Assembly: GCF_014633365.1 (NCBI RefSeq)
Contig: NC_068341.1
Coordinates: 19,822,339 to 19,886,338 of the forward strand
Origin: Diospyros lotus
Lineage: Eukaryota > Streptophyta > Magnoliopsida > Ericales > Ebenaceae
DNA length: 64,000 nt
Direction of reading: 5' to 3'
Shown here: positions 31,091-43,816 of the stretch, in pieces
Numbering within the stretch: the first letter of the stretch is position 1
Layout of the letters: each line of letters opens with the position of its first letter
Position numbers and translations under genes: made by a program
The notes under the pieces: generated by a model
Databases searched by the model: none
What the model was told of the DNA's origin: nothing
The model's input: only the letters and a program-made list of their open reading frames with translations

Positions 31091-32413
31091 AATAAGTCTT
31101 TTGCTTTTGCTTAAAAATAACTTTATTTACTTTTCTAAAAGAAGTTATTGTCTTTTAAAAACACAATAATATTTTAAAAAAAATATTAATAAAAAATATT
31201 GTACTTAAAAAGCCCTACAATATTAAATCGGCACCACACAAGCAAATTGTATGGGCAAGTCTTTGTCCGATATTAGGATGATCCTTCCTTCCTATCCATT
31301 GGGGGGCAACAAGTCACATCCATAAACAACACTCCTTGAAAATATGGAAATTACAAATTTACAGTCTCTATATACATGTAGGGACGAATAACCTTGCCCA
31401 GATAAGTCAACACATACAACGCATAACAGAAGTAATCAAAATCTTGTCTATGGATTGGATCTAGAGACGTATCCTCAGGGAGGTGAAGCCAACGGTCAAT
31501 GAAATTGGCCCAAAACTCTCAACCTCAAACCTGAAAAATAATTATATCAACGGTATGAGTATCCAACGGCCCGTCAGTATCTAACACTAGTAGTATGCTA
31601 TGACTACTAGAAAATAATATAAAACATGTCATAATCATGTAGATGTACACATATATAAGTGGTTTCATGCAAACATGTCAATTTCTAGCAAACTTATGTA
31701 TATTATTATGCAAGTGTGGAAATAAGACCCCTGGCACATATAAGTGGAAGAGCATATTCTTGTTGGAAGTGAGTGTATGTGTATGATTTTTTACATATAA
31801 GTGGAAGAGCATATTGTTGGAAGTGAGTGTGTGTTGAATTTTTATTCTTCTTCCTTGCTTGGTTCCCAAGGTCTTTTAGTCTTGCTTGGTCTCCAAGTTT
31901 TAATTTTGTTTGGTCCCCAAGTTATTTTAGCCTAAATATATTTTTAAGCTTCTTCAAGTTTTTTGTGAGTAACTTGGTCTTCTCAAGGTTTCCGTCACTA
32001 AGAGTGAGCCTATCTTAAGTTCTGCTATCTTTAGTTGTTCGTGATTGTCGTATACTAGGGAGGTTGTTTCATCTTGCTAAGACAGTTGCCAAAGTCTGTT
32101 TGTCGTTGGTGCAAAGTACTAACTGTCTTCAGGACAATGCAATGCGCGACTCGACTTGCTTCTGTTCCTGCCTCCTCCACATTTCAAAAGTTGGTTCGTC
32201 TCCTTCTCGTTCTAGTTGCAGTGGTTGTTACGCTTCTATTCTTCCATCATCCCTGCTTCGTCGATCTGGTATTTTTTATTATTGTCCGTTTGTTGCGATT
32301 GTTAGCAGTTTACTCGCTACTATAATTGTGTTAGTTTGTTGTGATTTAAATTTCATATATTGTAGTAGGTTTGAACTATTTTCTTGTATTGTGAGTTGTT
32401 AATGTGTAAGTTT

Positions 32414-32445
<32 letters not shown>

Positions 32446-32462
32446 CTCTCTTTACCCTAACA
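31091..32462. other. Unassigned repeat-like DNA
   Basis: No gene supported. It holds a 57-bp-spaced direct repeat (31737-31779 and 31794-31834, CATATAAGTGGAAGAGCATATT), repeated GG(T/A)CCCCAAG words (31860-31925) and a (CA)n(TA)n microsatellite (32413-32445). The words CGGCCCGTCAGTATCTAACA (31570-31589) suggest another LTR fragment on the minus strand. Confidence 0.35.
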
Positions 32463-34738
32463 TGTAACACCCCATTTTTCCCAAGGCGTTAGATAATGTA
32501 AGATTTTAGGGATATATTTTTTTTTCCAACATAAACTCAACATAAATCGTTCATCAACAATCCCGTTACACCTTCTCAGCATACCAAAGTAAAAATCAAT
32601 AAGGTAAGACAGGTAAATCATCATAAATGCAGAAGTTAGATCGTAACCTCAAACGGTACATAACCGAACTCATCTATTCATAACATGAAAAGTTGTACTT
32701 ATCGCTTAACATGACATCATCAAAATACTCATAATTGAAAGACATGCTATGGACCATCTACTAATCGTCGTCAATTATCGACAATTCATTTCCCCTTAGC
32801 ACCGCTGCCTTGACCTGAAACGTTTGAATATTTTAAAGACAAAATTCAAATAAGATGCTGAATCATCAAACTAAGAGTTCAAAACACGTTTTCATGAATG
32901 TATGCAAGACATGAAACAAATTGACATAACCCGACAAACCCTAGCCTAAGGGAATCTCACATAGTGCTTAACCTAGCCTTGGAGAAAGAGAAATCTCTCT
33001 AAAGGTAACATCATCCCACCAACACATTGGCACAATACAGTCTTAGCTTAAGAGAGGCAAAGTCAATGCATCTCCTCGATATCTCAAGAATAATCGTTAC
33101 CACTCTCGGCCTAGGAGGGTCAACATCAACTCAAGAACCCGGCTCACTACAATCACATCAGGGATTATGTTCCCACTCAAAAGCATTCCGGGAACATTAC
33201 CCATTCCCAACCCATATCTCACATGGACAACCAGTCGCCCTAGTGTAATTTTCTTGGCCACCCAGCTCGACACGGAACCCTAGATAGCTATCTCGGCAAG
33301 CACACCCAGCACGGGATACCCCTATACGTTATTCCGGCAACACCCTTACGAGAATTACGACTACACTATCTAGACAATATCCCAGGTTGACATCCCATAT
33401 GAATAACACAAATGCATGCCAATGCCACATACCACAACTTGATGCATTATTTAAAACAACATTTCATGTACATAATTTATCGCACAAAATTCAATTCACA
33501 TGAATAAAACATTTAGGGACAAACCTCCCTCATGAAAACAACTATCACAACTTAAACTGTTCACATGTAACAAAACCCCTTTCGCATGTAATCAAATCAA
33601 ATTTAGGTAGAAACAAAACCAAGTTTTAGGATAAAACTACTCACCTTGAATGAAACTTAAAACACATCGATTCTCGTAACCAACCTCAATTTTCGTGCAA
33701 ATCTTCAAATCTTTTGACCAAACCACCTCCTTACACACCCTCATGCGCTACCCAAGTGCTCTACATGTGTGATGCCTCGCGTGTGCTTTGCATGCTTCTT
33801 CTTCTCTAAGAACAAAGGCCCTTTATCCACTAAGCTTGAATCACTCTCGTCTAGCACGAATTTATCACAATTTTGAATGAGAAAACCCTTAGCCATGAAC
33901 ATGCTATTCATAGTGTTTGGATTTTGTAGTAATCATATAAAATCTTATCTAAATCAAATTTTATCCAATCAAATCTTATCAAAATCAAATCTTATCAAAT
34001 CTTATCTCATCTCTAAAGTCATCATGAGACTTTATTTTATCTCTAATGTCATCATGAGCCTTTATCTTATCTCCAAAGTCATCATGAGCCTTTATCTTAT
34101 CTCTAACGTCATCATGAGCTTTTATCTTATCTCTAACGTATCATGAGACTTTTCCTGAATCTCTCAAATACTCTTTTGAAAAAGGTTTCAAGAATTACAC
34201 TTTGGCCTGAACTTTTTGGGTAATTGCACTTAGACCCCTTTCAATTTGGTCCCTAGGCCATTTTTTAATTACACTTATGCCCCTAGAGAAAGGATTTATT
34301 AAACTAATATCCCAAGGTTTTAGGTAAATTACACTTTTACCTGAACTTTAATATTTATGATTTTACCCCTGACTCAAAAACTGAACTTTTATCTCTACAC
34401 TTTCATAATCCCTTGAAATGTCTTATTTTCTCAAATATTTGAATCTAAAAATCTCAGGTATTACATCCTTTATGATCATTCAATTTTTCAGACTTGAAAT
34501 TAGTTGTACCGAAAATCGTTCTTGATCCAATTTCTTTTGACACATAAAATTGTGTCTCGAAATGCTTATTAATACTACATTATTTTTCTTTGACATCTAG
34601 GGTCTAGGGCATTCCTTGTAGTTGACTCGGTCACTCAAGACCATGATAGTGTACCTTATAGCTCTAATCTTTCAAAAATTTCACTTACACTCTATATAGA
34701 ATTACATTTATAACTTTAAGAATTTGCTGGGTGTTACA
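32463..34738 (-). mobile_element. Ty3/Gypsy solo LTR (minus strand), TSD TAACA
   Basis: TGTAACACCCC at 32463 and GGGTGTTACA ending 34738 are flanked by perfect TAACA (32458-32462 and 34739-34743). The shared Gypsy landmark lies on the minus strand (TTTCAGGTCAAGG near 32809-32822). A 30-bp tandem array (about 34010-34145, unit TCATCATGAGCCTTTAT) lies inside. An internal GGTATTACA at 34457-34465 looks like a second LTR end, so the last 273 bp may be a separate fragment. The target duplication favours the longer form. Confidence 0.75.
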
Positions 34739-36406
34739 TAACACATGTAAACAGAAGTGGGAGGTAGTCTAGTGCCAAAAGGACAGTTACCTCATTCGTT
34801 GTTAAGAGACTCAGATGCAGCAATCACGATGAAATAGATGTTTAGTGCACCAATGTTCACAGATCCCTCGTCGTTAGGAACACAATACCTAAAATGGGGC
34901 TAGACTCCAATGGTCAAATCTACCTAGATCTAACAACTAACCCCCCCTCGGGATTTCAGCCACCATCACCCTGCGACCTCCGTAATTTGGACTGACCATT
35001 GAGTTCGTCCTTTATCGATGGCCACCATGCCCAAAACCCATGTAGATCCAATGGTTAGTTTTTCACAGACCCTTCATGTCTTCACCATCAGCAACGTAAT
35101 CGGTGGTGTTGTTTTTCCATTAATATGGTTTTGATAATAAAAAATAAATATTAATTTTATATTGAAATTTGCTTGGTGCATCTATTTTTCTTTTCAAACT
35201 CCAAAATGAAAATCAAGTTTTCATGAAAATCACTTTCATCTTATCCTAAAAATCTTGTGTTCAATATTCTTTTCAAACTCCAAAAGAATCTTTTCTGAAA
35301 AATGTTACTTGTACAAACAACTGGATTACCGAAAGAATGACCTAAGGTGTCAAATGACAAAAATACCCTTACCCAATTTGCAAATTCACCACCCCTGCCC
35401 TTGGCTACCTTCTCTCTCCTCTACCATGGCCACCTCTAGTATGCTCTGCCTCACCTCGCCTTATCCCTGCCTTCGCCTCGCCAACCGCCAATGCATTCTC
35501 TCGTTGCCTCGCTACAGCGCCTCGCATGATAGTCGCTGCATCCTGTCGTCGCCCCACCGCAGCGCCGCGAGCTATTGTCACTACATCCTGTCATCGCCTT
35601 GCCGCAATGCCTCACGCTGACCGTCGCTGCACTATCTAGTCGCCTCGCCGCTGCCGCCTCTGAATGAAGCCAAGCAAACTTGATCGAGCTTCATCCCAGG
35701 ATGAAACCCGAGCTTTTCCCATCCGCGACATCTTGATGATCAATAATGAAGTTCGATTTGATCATCGGATTTATCATCCCATTAGTACATATAGCACTGT
35801 CTATTTTCCTTGCTACAACTTGGGGGAAAACTGAAAGGTCTCTTTTACTTTTTCATGCTCTGACCCGTTTGGGTCAAATTCGATTAAGAGGATTGGGTTG
35901 ACCTAATCCGTCTCCTCTCATTATCTTCTTTCTTGTCTATTTATATGTATATACATATATATATATATATATATGTCTCAATCATTATAATTTTTAAATT
36001 AATCGTATAGTTGAAAAATAAAAATATCAACTTTGATCAATATATATCTTTTGATTTTGTATTTTATATTCTAATATTAATTTTATATTTATTTAATTAA
36101 TAAAATATATTTCAATTCAACTGTAGTTTAACAGTTAAACCTCTCTCCCCTCCCCTTGTTAAATTTTTTGAAAATTGATAACAATATAATAATACCCCAA
36201 ACCAATGTATAGAGAAATATAATTGTCCTTAAATGGAGGGCCTTAAAAAAGGACGAGTCTTTGCAATTTTGCACAGACAGCCTCGTCCCTTTCCAAGGGA
36301 ATAATCTGGCCAAATACACCTATACATTAATACGTAAGTTGACGTGGCTTTAACTTAAAACTTCTTGTCGAGATAGACATTCTTCCTGCAGAATAATTAT
36401 TAGAAT
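34739..36406. other. Unassigned region, possible SIRE-like LTR
   Basis: No supported gene. A GGTTTTGATAATAAAAAATAA start-like word at 35128 and a TCAAACTCC repeat resemble the SIRE-type LTR start at about 540. A GC-rich patch at 35395-35660 has repeated GCATCCTGTCGTCGCC-like words and open frames without recognisable domains. (TA)n at 35950-35972. Confidence 0.35.
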
Positions 36407-37003
36407 TGTTGGGCGCGTTCTTGTAAATGCCTTTGATATTTAAGTCAAGAATATAAGAATTATCTAGTGATTTATATCATAATTAATAAAAAATATTTTA
36501 TTAGATAATCAGAAATAATTATCTAGTGTCTTATAAGATAATTAAAATAATTATTTTATCAGGAATAATAAGGTTTATCTAATGAAATAATTAAATTAAA
36601 TATTAGATATAATGGTGTTAATGTGATGAGATAATCAAATTATTTAATAAGATAATTTATTGCTTTAAAATTTTATTTAATTTAAAAGATATGAATAACT
36701 TCTAGAAAATATTGATGAGAGATTATCTCTACTATTATAAATAAGGATTTAGTCATTTTTCTATCTAACACAAAAAAATAATTTCAATTATATTTTATAT
36801 GTATCATTATGATTGACTTTAAGGGTGTTTCGTTATCAACCGGTAATTCTCTTACGACTTAAAGTCCTGATGAATCCAAGTATGCATTTATTAATCGCTT
36901 TACGTGATTTACATGAGTTTCTTCGCTTTATGGGCATGATGTATAATTGTTTGTTATTATTTGTATAAACAATATTATTGCTTACATGTGATATCAGAGT
37001 AAG
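36407..37003 (+). mobile_element. Orphan Copia 5' LTR with primer site
   Basis: A 580-bp LTR, TGTTGGGCGCG to TTGCTTACA (36407-36986), with TATA-like TATTATAAATAAGG (36734). It is followed by TGATATCAGAGTAAGG (36989-37004), a mutated form of the tRNA-iMet primer site TGGTATCAGAGC used by Copia. The interior and 3' LTR are missing. Confidence 0.75.
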
Positions 37004-37371
37004 GTTTTAGAAACTCATATATTTTTTATTTAAATTTGTTTAATTTTTGTATTTACGTATATTAACTTGTACGTAAAAAATTAATGAAACCTATCCAAGG
37101 CCAGCCCAACACTGAATCCATATATGCAGTGGCATAAAGCCCCCAAAATTAGAAGACCCCTAATTTTAAAAATTTGTAATATATATATTTTTATTTTTTT
37201 AATAACAAATATTTTATTAAAAAAATTAAATATAAAATATTATAAATCTTTTTAACTTTCCTTCTCCATTTTCCAATTTTTTTACCGTTGTTGCCTGATG
37301 TTCCCAAATCCCATAAAACCCACCCATTTTCCCTTCCCAATTTTTCCCTATTTCCCCATTCTCTCTCTTTG
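37004..37371. other. Unassigned AT-rich stretch
   Basis: No gene or element ends visible. It holds the leftover Copia leader at most, then an A/T-rich and C-rich low-complexity run up to the next LTR. Confidence 0.4.
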
Positions 37372-39985
37372 TGTAACACCCCTTCCCCGTATCGACCCAA
37401 CTCTCCAAGAAGACCGAGAGAAGGAGTGTTAGAGGAACCATAAGAGACTTGAGAGCCAAAATGACAAACATCTATGAACTTAATAAATTTACATTCATAC
37501 ATGCCACTTCATCCAATTCTCATTCATTTAAGATTCCAAAACATACATAGGGTATTACATAACATGCCAAAACATTTGTCCCTTCCTTTACTAATACATA
37601 CCCCATTTAGAAAATGTGACGGCCTGCCACCCGGAGCCACCGCTAGCATAGAGAATCCATGAGAAAGTCATCAATAGAATAATACATAACATAAGTACAT
37701 AAGTACTAAGCTTCCATTAGATGCAACACCCCAAACCATGACCACGACAACATATACATAGGTCTTTATAAGATCACATGTGGGGGCAACACAACTCAAC
37801 AAAACACATAGGTCCCCGTTTCCATTGCCAACAATACAGCCATCCAAGGCAAAAGATACACAAGAGTTAGGCTATCACTAATTACAACACATCAAACCAT
37901 GGTCACAAAATATACATACAAGTCCTCGAAATACAAGAGTTCAACCAAAACTTGACACACAAACCAAAGACTCCCAAAACCTGGTCTTTAGGTGAGCTCT
38001 GTACACGTCTAATCCCCAAATATCTACCCTTGCTAGATTCACTTTCAGCCTTCACTTTGCCTTTTCTTGAAATGTTGTATGAAGTAAGAAAATGAGCCAT
38101 AAGGCCTAGTAAGTATAACAATGAGATATGAAAAGCATGATTAATAAGGATAAGCCACAAAAGAAATATAACCCGATATAAGTAAGTTGTAATGCCCATA
38201 AAAGGTACACCTACTAGAAGGTGAAACACTAGCCCAACCATACCATGCACACAAACTCAATACAAGAGATGATGCATGCACACATCCCTACCTTGACACT
38301 AGATATCCAATAATGTCAGATGCTCGGGGCCAGACAGCTCCACTCCCAAGGCAATGCCTGACGCCGGTTAGCTCCACCCAAGGTTTATACACTTATCGAC
38401 TGATATTTGGGGCCAGACAGCTCAACTCCAGGTTAACACCTGAGGCCAACCAACTTCACCCAAGGTCAAATCCTCATCATAAGCCACGAGGTCATTGGGG
38501 CCAAATAGCTCAACTCCTAGGGTCACACCTACCCATGGCATACACCATTAAGGCCAATCTGCTCCACCCAATGCCTTGGCTCCCTTACCATGCCCCAAAA
38601 TATGTACATCAGCCTTGAATCCCATAACAATTTCCACTCAACCCAAACCTCAAGCAAGGAAATGCCAAGGAATGCTCATTATCACTCGAGGCCATTAATG
38701 CATGAAACGTACCCCAAATATGCATCTCAACCATCTCTCATAATATTTATTCACGAGACCCGAAACTTGAATCATATAATGCCACGGAATGTGGGTTGAA
38801 CTCTCAACTCCTTTAAGTATGACTTTAAACCCTAGGGATACCCTTCAAAACTTATCCAAATAATACCCATAATATATCAAATCGAAGCCTATCGAGTCTA
38901 GTTTACAACGCAACAAATGGAATATAATTCCGATATCAGGACAAAAGTTATGGCCAAAATAGCATAGGGTGCACAGTGTAGTCTACCGCGAGAGTCGACT
39001 TTTGACACCAGGACAGTCGACTTTCAAGGCCCAGTCGACTCCGACATCACCATAGTAGACCTAGCCGAGAACCCTTCATACAGAGTCGACTCTTCACACC
39101 CTCTAGTCGACTCTTGAGTCCAAAAACCCCAACGAATGAGCAAAATCACCTCAAAACCACCCCCAAACTCTCCTAATACTCAAATCTAAGCCCAAAAATA
39201 CACTATTTCCAAACAAATATAGGGTGGAACAAACCCTATTGAAGTTCCAAACAATTCCAACCATCACATTCAAGAATTTAGGAAAATTTGCAAAGATCTT
39301 TACATAGATCTCAACTGAGAACATGAAAAGCATAGGGGGTTCTTTTCTTTCACAATTAATCCTCAATACATCATGATTTAAATATTTAGAAGAGGAATAG
39401 AGGAGTAGAACTTGCCTTTGCCAAACCTCTTGAAAACCTTGCTTGGAGAAACCACCACAACCTCTACACCTCCAAAACCAAGAAACCAAACCAAAAGGAG
39501 GAGAAGAAAATGAAACTACTTCTAACTTGCTCAAACCTCCCTTAAAGCATCAAAAGCAAAGAAAAATGGAGAAGAAATTAAGCCCTAGCCTCCTCTCCTT
39601 GCTCTCCCGATCATTCCTTTTCTTATCTCCCATTTTTGCCTTCTAATTTCTTCTTCTAACATATATATATATATATATATCCATACACTCCCACAATAAC
39701 TAAATTGCCCTTATTGCAAAATAACATAAATGGAAATTATTTACTTTCAAATAATAGCTTAAACATAAATCAAACTCCACAATTTCCATAAAATGCTTAT
39801 TTACATTCTTTGCAAAGTCATGGGTCCCACTTCCATTAGAGTCAAACTTTTGATTTTTCCATATTCCCTCTACTTTGGTCATATTACCTAAAAATAACAC
39901 ATATAATGTTTCAAAGTCATTATCCCCTTAATTAAATATTTATTTCCCATATTAATATAATCAGACAGAATAACTGGTCGTTACA
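37372..39985 (-). mobile_element. Ty3/Gypsy LTR (minus strand), no target duplication
   Basis: On the minus strand it runs from TGTAACGACCAG (39985) to AGGGGTGTTACA (37372). The Gypsy landmark lies at 38055-38110 in reverse. It carries repeated GGGGCCAGACAGCTC.ACTCC units (38328-38530) and an array of GAGTCGACT motifs (38992-39113). Flanks CTTTG (left) and GAAAA (right) do not match, so it is not a simple solo LTR. Confidence 0.78.
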
Positions 39986-40317
39986 GAAAATTAAGAACAT
40001 AAGCATCGACTTCTCAAAATCTGCTCCCACGATCTTTTGTCTGAGAGTGCCCCGGCACACACATCTAACCATCTACTATACTGAGACTATCCTCAGTTAT
40101 TCCTTTACCCTTACCTGAAATGGTCAGCAAGTATGAAATAATAAAAGTACATAACTGAACATTCGGAATGAAAACTGACTGGCGAGGTATTCGATATAGG
40201 CGGAATAAGCCATTTACATAACTTCCACTCACCCACCCATGAAACATCATGCTATAACATACCATACGTCATGCAAGCACATGCTGGTAAACACATATGG
40301 CTAATCGGCCCACCAAG

Positions 40318-41166
40318 GTTGTTAAAATCGAGATTTTAAGTGGGATTGTAAGCGGGTTCATAAAATTGGATTGTAAAATCGAATCGTAAAATCGTAAAAT
40401 GTTACGAAAAATTAAAAATACCATTTAATTTATGTAAATATATATTTATAATGACACATTCCTTATTATAAATGAAATAGATGTACCTATTTGAAAATTA
40501 CTTCATCTATCAATTTCAAAAATACTAAATAATATGAAATTTCTAAATATTAAATTCATCATTCATCCATCCATAATCAAAATTTTAAACAACAAACATT
40601 ACCATCATCATCTACAAACATTGTTAAAAATAACTAAAAATACTAAGTCATAAAAACAACAAATATTGTTAAACTTCTACATTATGTCATTACACTAATT
40701 AAGTTACCAATACCAAAGAGGTATATTTGTTTCTTGCTAATCATCAATCTTAATATAAAATTAAACCCACCCATGATCTGATTGTGACATTTAAAATTAA
40801 TTCTTTGAATCTACACTTATTTATACGTGTAAATAACAACATCACAAATGAGATTGTACACACACAAGCACAACTGTACAGCACACTCACTCAGCCCATC
40901 AATTGGACGCAACACAGAGCTCAACACAGCACACACACGGCATTTGATTATCGGACTTAGCAAAACATAGTCACTCTCACTCATATACATGGGTTGGGTT
41001 TGATTTTTTGAACTTTCAAGGTGAACGAATGAAGAAGAATGGCCAAAACAAGATCGACAACGATTAGGGTTTGCAGAAAGACACAACAAGCGAATGCAAC
41101 AAGCACATAGACACAACGTCATTTAGGGTTTTTAGAAGAACCAAAATAGCAGATTGACAGCGATTG

Positions 41167-41203
<37 letters not shown>

Positions 41204-41437
41204 TGGTTAGGGACGAAAAATTTTTGTTTGTAACTTCAAAATTGTGGGCAAAACTAAACTTAGTAAACTAGTAAAATCGTAAACTTGGACCCAATAAACT
41301 CATAAACTCGGATCGATAAACTTGTAGACTCGGATCCGATTCTATAAAACCCAATCCTACAAGCGAGTTGACTCATTTTATGCCACTTGACTCATAAACT
41401 CATAAAATCATACGAGTTGACTCGCAATTTTAACAAC
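40318..41437. mobile_element. Terminal-inverted-repeat element of 1.1 kb, unclassified
   Basis: The ends are GTTGTTAAAATCGAG and the inverse of CGCAATTTTAACAAC, about 11-13 bp of inverted match. Both subterminal regions are dense in ATCGTAAAATCG/ACTCGTAAA-like words (40340-40400 and 41275-41430). It contains a (TG)n microsatellite (41177-41203). No transposase is encoded and no clear target duplication was found, so the superfamily (hAT, Mutator or other) is open. Confidence 0.6.
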
Positions 41438-42691
41438 AATGCGGCCCACATAATATAATAAGACTCTGAATATCTACAACCTGCGAAACAGTAACAAGTC
41501 TTAGGGCCCACAGAACCTCACCCATGGTCGTCACCAATGGGCGCGCCCCTAGGTCGTCACCCAGAAATCATAAAACCCTAGTTATACATGAGCCTACTGG
41601 TTTTGGGGGGATATATCCCACGGAATCATCCGCCTTGCACGTAGTAACTTTCCATGCCATGTAATGCATCAATATCGTGCTCGCATACATAAATGCTCTT
41701 GTAACAATTAAAAATTTGTGATTAATGCTCATGCATGCCCAATATAGATATCATTATGCTTGCACCATGTCATGCCCATGATGCACATATACCACACATT
41801 TCAAGTCATGCCTCATTAAAGGTTTACATTTATGGTATCATAAACTTTTTCTCTTGATAAGCAAGGCTAAATGTCTTCTTTTGTCCTATTTAAAGGTTGA
41901 TAAAACTTGGAATCATGATAAGATTAAATTTGGAGTCAATCGGAACATTTTTCTAAATTTTTGCCAGATTAGTCGACTAAGGGTGTAGATGAGTCGACTA
42001 AGGATAAGGTTTAGTCGACTCTCGGGTTGGCTTAGTCGACTAGACCGAGAATTAGTTTTAGATTGGGGCTTCGAGGATTAGATTAGTCGACTCGATAGAG
42101 GCAACATTTTTGGATAGTTGACTCCTGGTAATTTGACTAAGGCATTCTTAAGTCGATTAGACACAATTAGTCAACTAAAATTGGGCTAAGTCGACTATTC
42201 AAGCTATGAGACTCCAAAATGAAAGCAAGAAACAAGCATGGAAGAGCCCAAATCTTTCACCATGCTCTACTTAGACAAGAATCACCATTCCTTGAAAAAA
42301 TTAGGGGTGAGACAAACCCCAACTAGCTCACAAAAAAAGTTTCAAAAGGATTTAAAACCAAGAGGTTAACAATCACAACCCACAACCCTTTTTACCCCTC
42401 AATACCTTGAGTTTCTTTCTAAAACCCATACCATCACTTGAATCCCCCATATTTGGTAACTCTACACATATCTCACTTCTCTCTTCAAAACCCCCAAACC
42501 AAATCCCCAAAGGAAACTTTAATGCTTAAAAAAATGGAAGAAAGAGAAGCAACTTGCCTCATCTACTCCTTTCTCTAATGCTTGATGGATTTGGAGCCTT
42601 TAGAAAGGAAGATATTTGCTTAAGAATTGAAGTAGAAAGGTTGAATCTTGGAAAGGAAGAGGCCCACGAGAGACTCCTTCCCAACTACTTT

Positions 42692-43177
42692 GGTTGCGTT
42701 CTCTTTACTGTTTTCAAGTCATTTTTAGTTTTCAATTTTCTAAAATAATGAAAACGCGTTCTCTTTGTTGTTTTGAAAAATGCATTTTTGAAAATAAAAA
42801 AAAAAATTGTAAAGAGAACTCAAAACAACAAAAAGTTATTTTGAGTGTTTTCATCCAAAACAAACTCTAAACTCAAAACACATTTATTTATTTATTTATT
42901 CATATTTTATTATTATAATAAAAAAAATATTACGAAATTCATTAACTTTAAAATGTATATATATTTTTAATAATATATTAACATTAAATATTTCTAATTT
43001 ACTGAATAATCAAATTTATTGAATAAAATATCATTAAAAAATTATTTTCAAATTTTCAAAGAGAATACATTTTCTAATTTTTTAAAAATAGACTATCAAA
43101 ATAGAAAATTAAAAATAAATTTAAAAATAAAAATAAAAAATAAAAAATAAAAAATAAAAAATAAAGAGAACGCAACC
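42692..43177 (+). mobile_element. MITE copy 1 (486 bp)
   Basis: Terminal inverted repeats GGTTGCGTTCTCTTTA and TAAAGAGAACGCAACC match perfectly over 16 bp. The interior is AT-rich and non-coding, and largely an inverted copy of 59899-60413. Flanking bases are TTT on both sides. GG-starting TIRs and a 3-bp target site fit a PIF/Harbinger (Tourist-like) MITE, tentatively. Confidence 0.85.
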
Positions 43178-43263
43178 TTTCTTTCTTACAAATTTTCATA
43201 TTTCTCCTTTTTATACTTTTCTCCTAACTTCCCTTTTCATTTTGTTAATTTTCTCACACAGGT

Positions 43264-43289
43264 CCCCCCCCCCCCCCCCCCCCCCCCCC
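43264..43289 (+). repeat. Homopolymer run of 26 C
   Basis: Uninterrupted C run followed by TCCCGCCGCCC. The minus strand is a G26 tract that could form G-quadruplexes. Its length may be a sequencing or assembly artefact. Confidence 0.9.
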
Positions 43290-43816
43290 TCCCGCCGCCC
43301 TTTACACCTATTAATACCTCTAAATTTGCCCTTATCACTTGCTTCATGTTTCTAGAAGATCTCTCCCTTAAGCCTCAAGTTTTGACTTTTCCTTCATCAA
43401 GCTCATGCTTCTAGAAGCTCTCTTTAGTAGTCTTCTCAACCATCCGAGAACTCCACTTCCTCAATCCTAATTTGGCCATTTTTACTTTTTAACTCCTCTT
43501 CTTGCTTGACTTTTCCACCCCTCTCATTCTTACCCTTGACTTAGACTTTTCCACACCTCTCATTCTACATCATTTGAATTTTCAACTACCCCTAGACTAG
43601 CTCGAAATTTACTATCCCCACATTTTACCCAAATAATTTACATAAATTATTGGAAGTAATTTAAACAAGAAATCTATGTACTTGGCTTTTCGGATAAAAT
43701 CATCGGTTTCCCGAGCAATCTGTCACTAACTTCCAATACTTGGCAATAATTAAATTAGAATTTTTTAGACCGAATATTCTGATAACTAAATTACCAAGGA
43801 AAATCAGGGTGTTACA

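Larger units (their letters stand above)
39986..43816 (-). mobile_element. Second Ty3/Gypsy LTR (minus strand), truncated, with two nested elements
   Basis: On the minus strand it starts TGTAACACCCTGATTTTC at 43816. It carries AGTCGACTAAG-type motifs (41968-42195) and the reverse landmark TTACCCTTACCTGAAATGG (40106-40125). Its 3' end is missing where it abuts the previous LTR at 39985/39986. Two insertions lie inside: a TIR element (40318-41437) and a MITE (42692-43177). A run of 26 C (43264-43289) is also inside. Confidence 0.7.

Noticed and set aside
32064..32402. 112-aa and 83-aa ORFs with hydrophobic stretches
   Set aside because: They overlap in two frames, are unsupported by any motif and sit beside repeat DNA.
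35255..35620. 121-aa ORF in a GC-rich patch
   Set aside because: It is a Ser/Cys/Arg-rich repeat translation (GCATCCTGTCGTCGCC-like words) without a domain or supporting gene context.
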